From Paraburkholderia oxyphila NBRC 105797 (lineage in GTDB: Bacteria; Pseudomonadota; Gammaproteobacteria; Burkholderiales; Burkholderiaceae), in contig NZ_BAYD01000005.1 in NCBI RefSeq assembly GCF_000685075.1, positions 167,648 to 231,647 on the forward strand: a stretch of DNA of 64,000 bases, read 5' to 3'. Below the pieces are notes generated by a model. The model was not told where the DNA came from. It ran no database searches and saw nothing but the letters and a program-made list of their open reading frames with translations. This document shows, piece by piece, positions 64,000-64,000 of this stretch. Each line of letters begins with the position of its first letter. The stretch's first letter is position 1. Made by a program: the position numbers and the translations under genes.

Positions 64000-64000
64000 C

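Overview
The window is about 64 kb of GC-rich bacterial chromosome with dense genes, ATGA/GTGA stop-start overlaps and Shine-Dalgarno-led starts. Gene families typical of Burkholderiaceae (DUF802/DUF3348, DUF4148, a DUF3138-type outer-membrane protein, DUF2760 beside two Hsp70 paralogues, an aryl-polyene-type ketosynthase set) suggest Burkholderia sensu lato, most like Paraburkholderia or a relative. No rRNA, tRNA, CRISPR array, transposase or phage gene was recognised. 

Layout. 1-3.9 kb: minus-strand operon DUF3348 / DUF802 / MotB-OmpA-like protein (cut by the edge), a motor-like membrane complex of unknown job whose middle gene carries seven 51-residue repeats. 4.2-7.6 kb: LysE exporter, AraC regulator and acyl-CoA synthetase, bracketed by an intact and a decayed copy of one intergenic segment. 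7.9-10.8 kb: TetR regulator divergent from squalene-hopene cyclase (hopanoids). 10.9-16.6 kb: two DUF4148-type secreted proteins, DEAD-box helicase RhlE, a secreted hypothetical, a phosphoesterase, a 26-residue membrane peptide and a cupin remnant. 16.6-20.1 kb: branched-chain amino-acid binding protein, ChrA, an unknown membrane protein. 20.3-24.7 kb: histidine phosphatase, MFS transporter, C45 acyltransferase/hydrolase, divergent LysR. 

24.7-42.4 kb is a polyamine (putrescine-type) uptake and catabolism region: potG-potH-potI with an outer-membrane protein, a separate potF, a beta-lactamase-fold hydrolase, an amidohydrolase, a LuxR-type regulator, and cupin plus gamma-glutamylputrescine-oxidase-like FAD enzyme, then MerR and carboxymuconolactone-decarboxylase-like genes. 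A SNF2 helicase/SWIM pair sits inside it. A G/C-run inverted element with a conserved ACC flank lies before four of the transcription units and may be a shared operator. 

42.4-48.4 kb is an accessory island with an AT-rich left flank: TIR-coiled coil-membrane-SNase-like fusion, glycine-zipper lipoprotein, trypsin-like protease, SLOG-like protein with four membrane helices, and a PGDYG-like protein coupled to it. TIR enzyme plus SLOG sensor-membrane effector recalls Thoeris-type NAD signalling, so this is the best candidate for an undescribed (probably immune or stress) system. 

48.4-64 kb: LysR with NQO1-like reductase, a secreted Cys-rich protein, a NarK-type transporter behind a sigma-54 promoter and a textbook two-hexaloop ANTAR attenuator, argG, an Hsp70-Hsp70-DUF2760 operon, and the end of an aryl-polyene-type cluster (deacetylase, ApeO-, ApeC-, ApeP-like, small periplasmic protein) running off the right edge.
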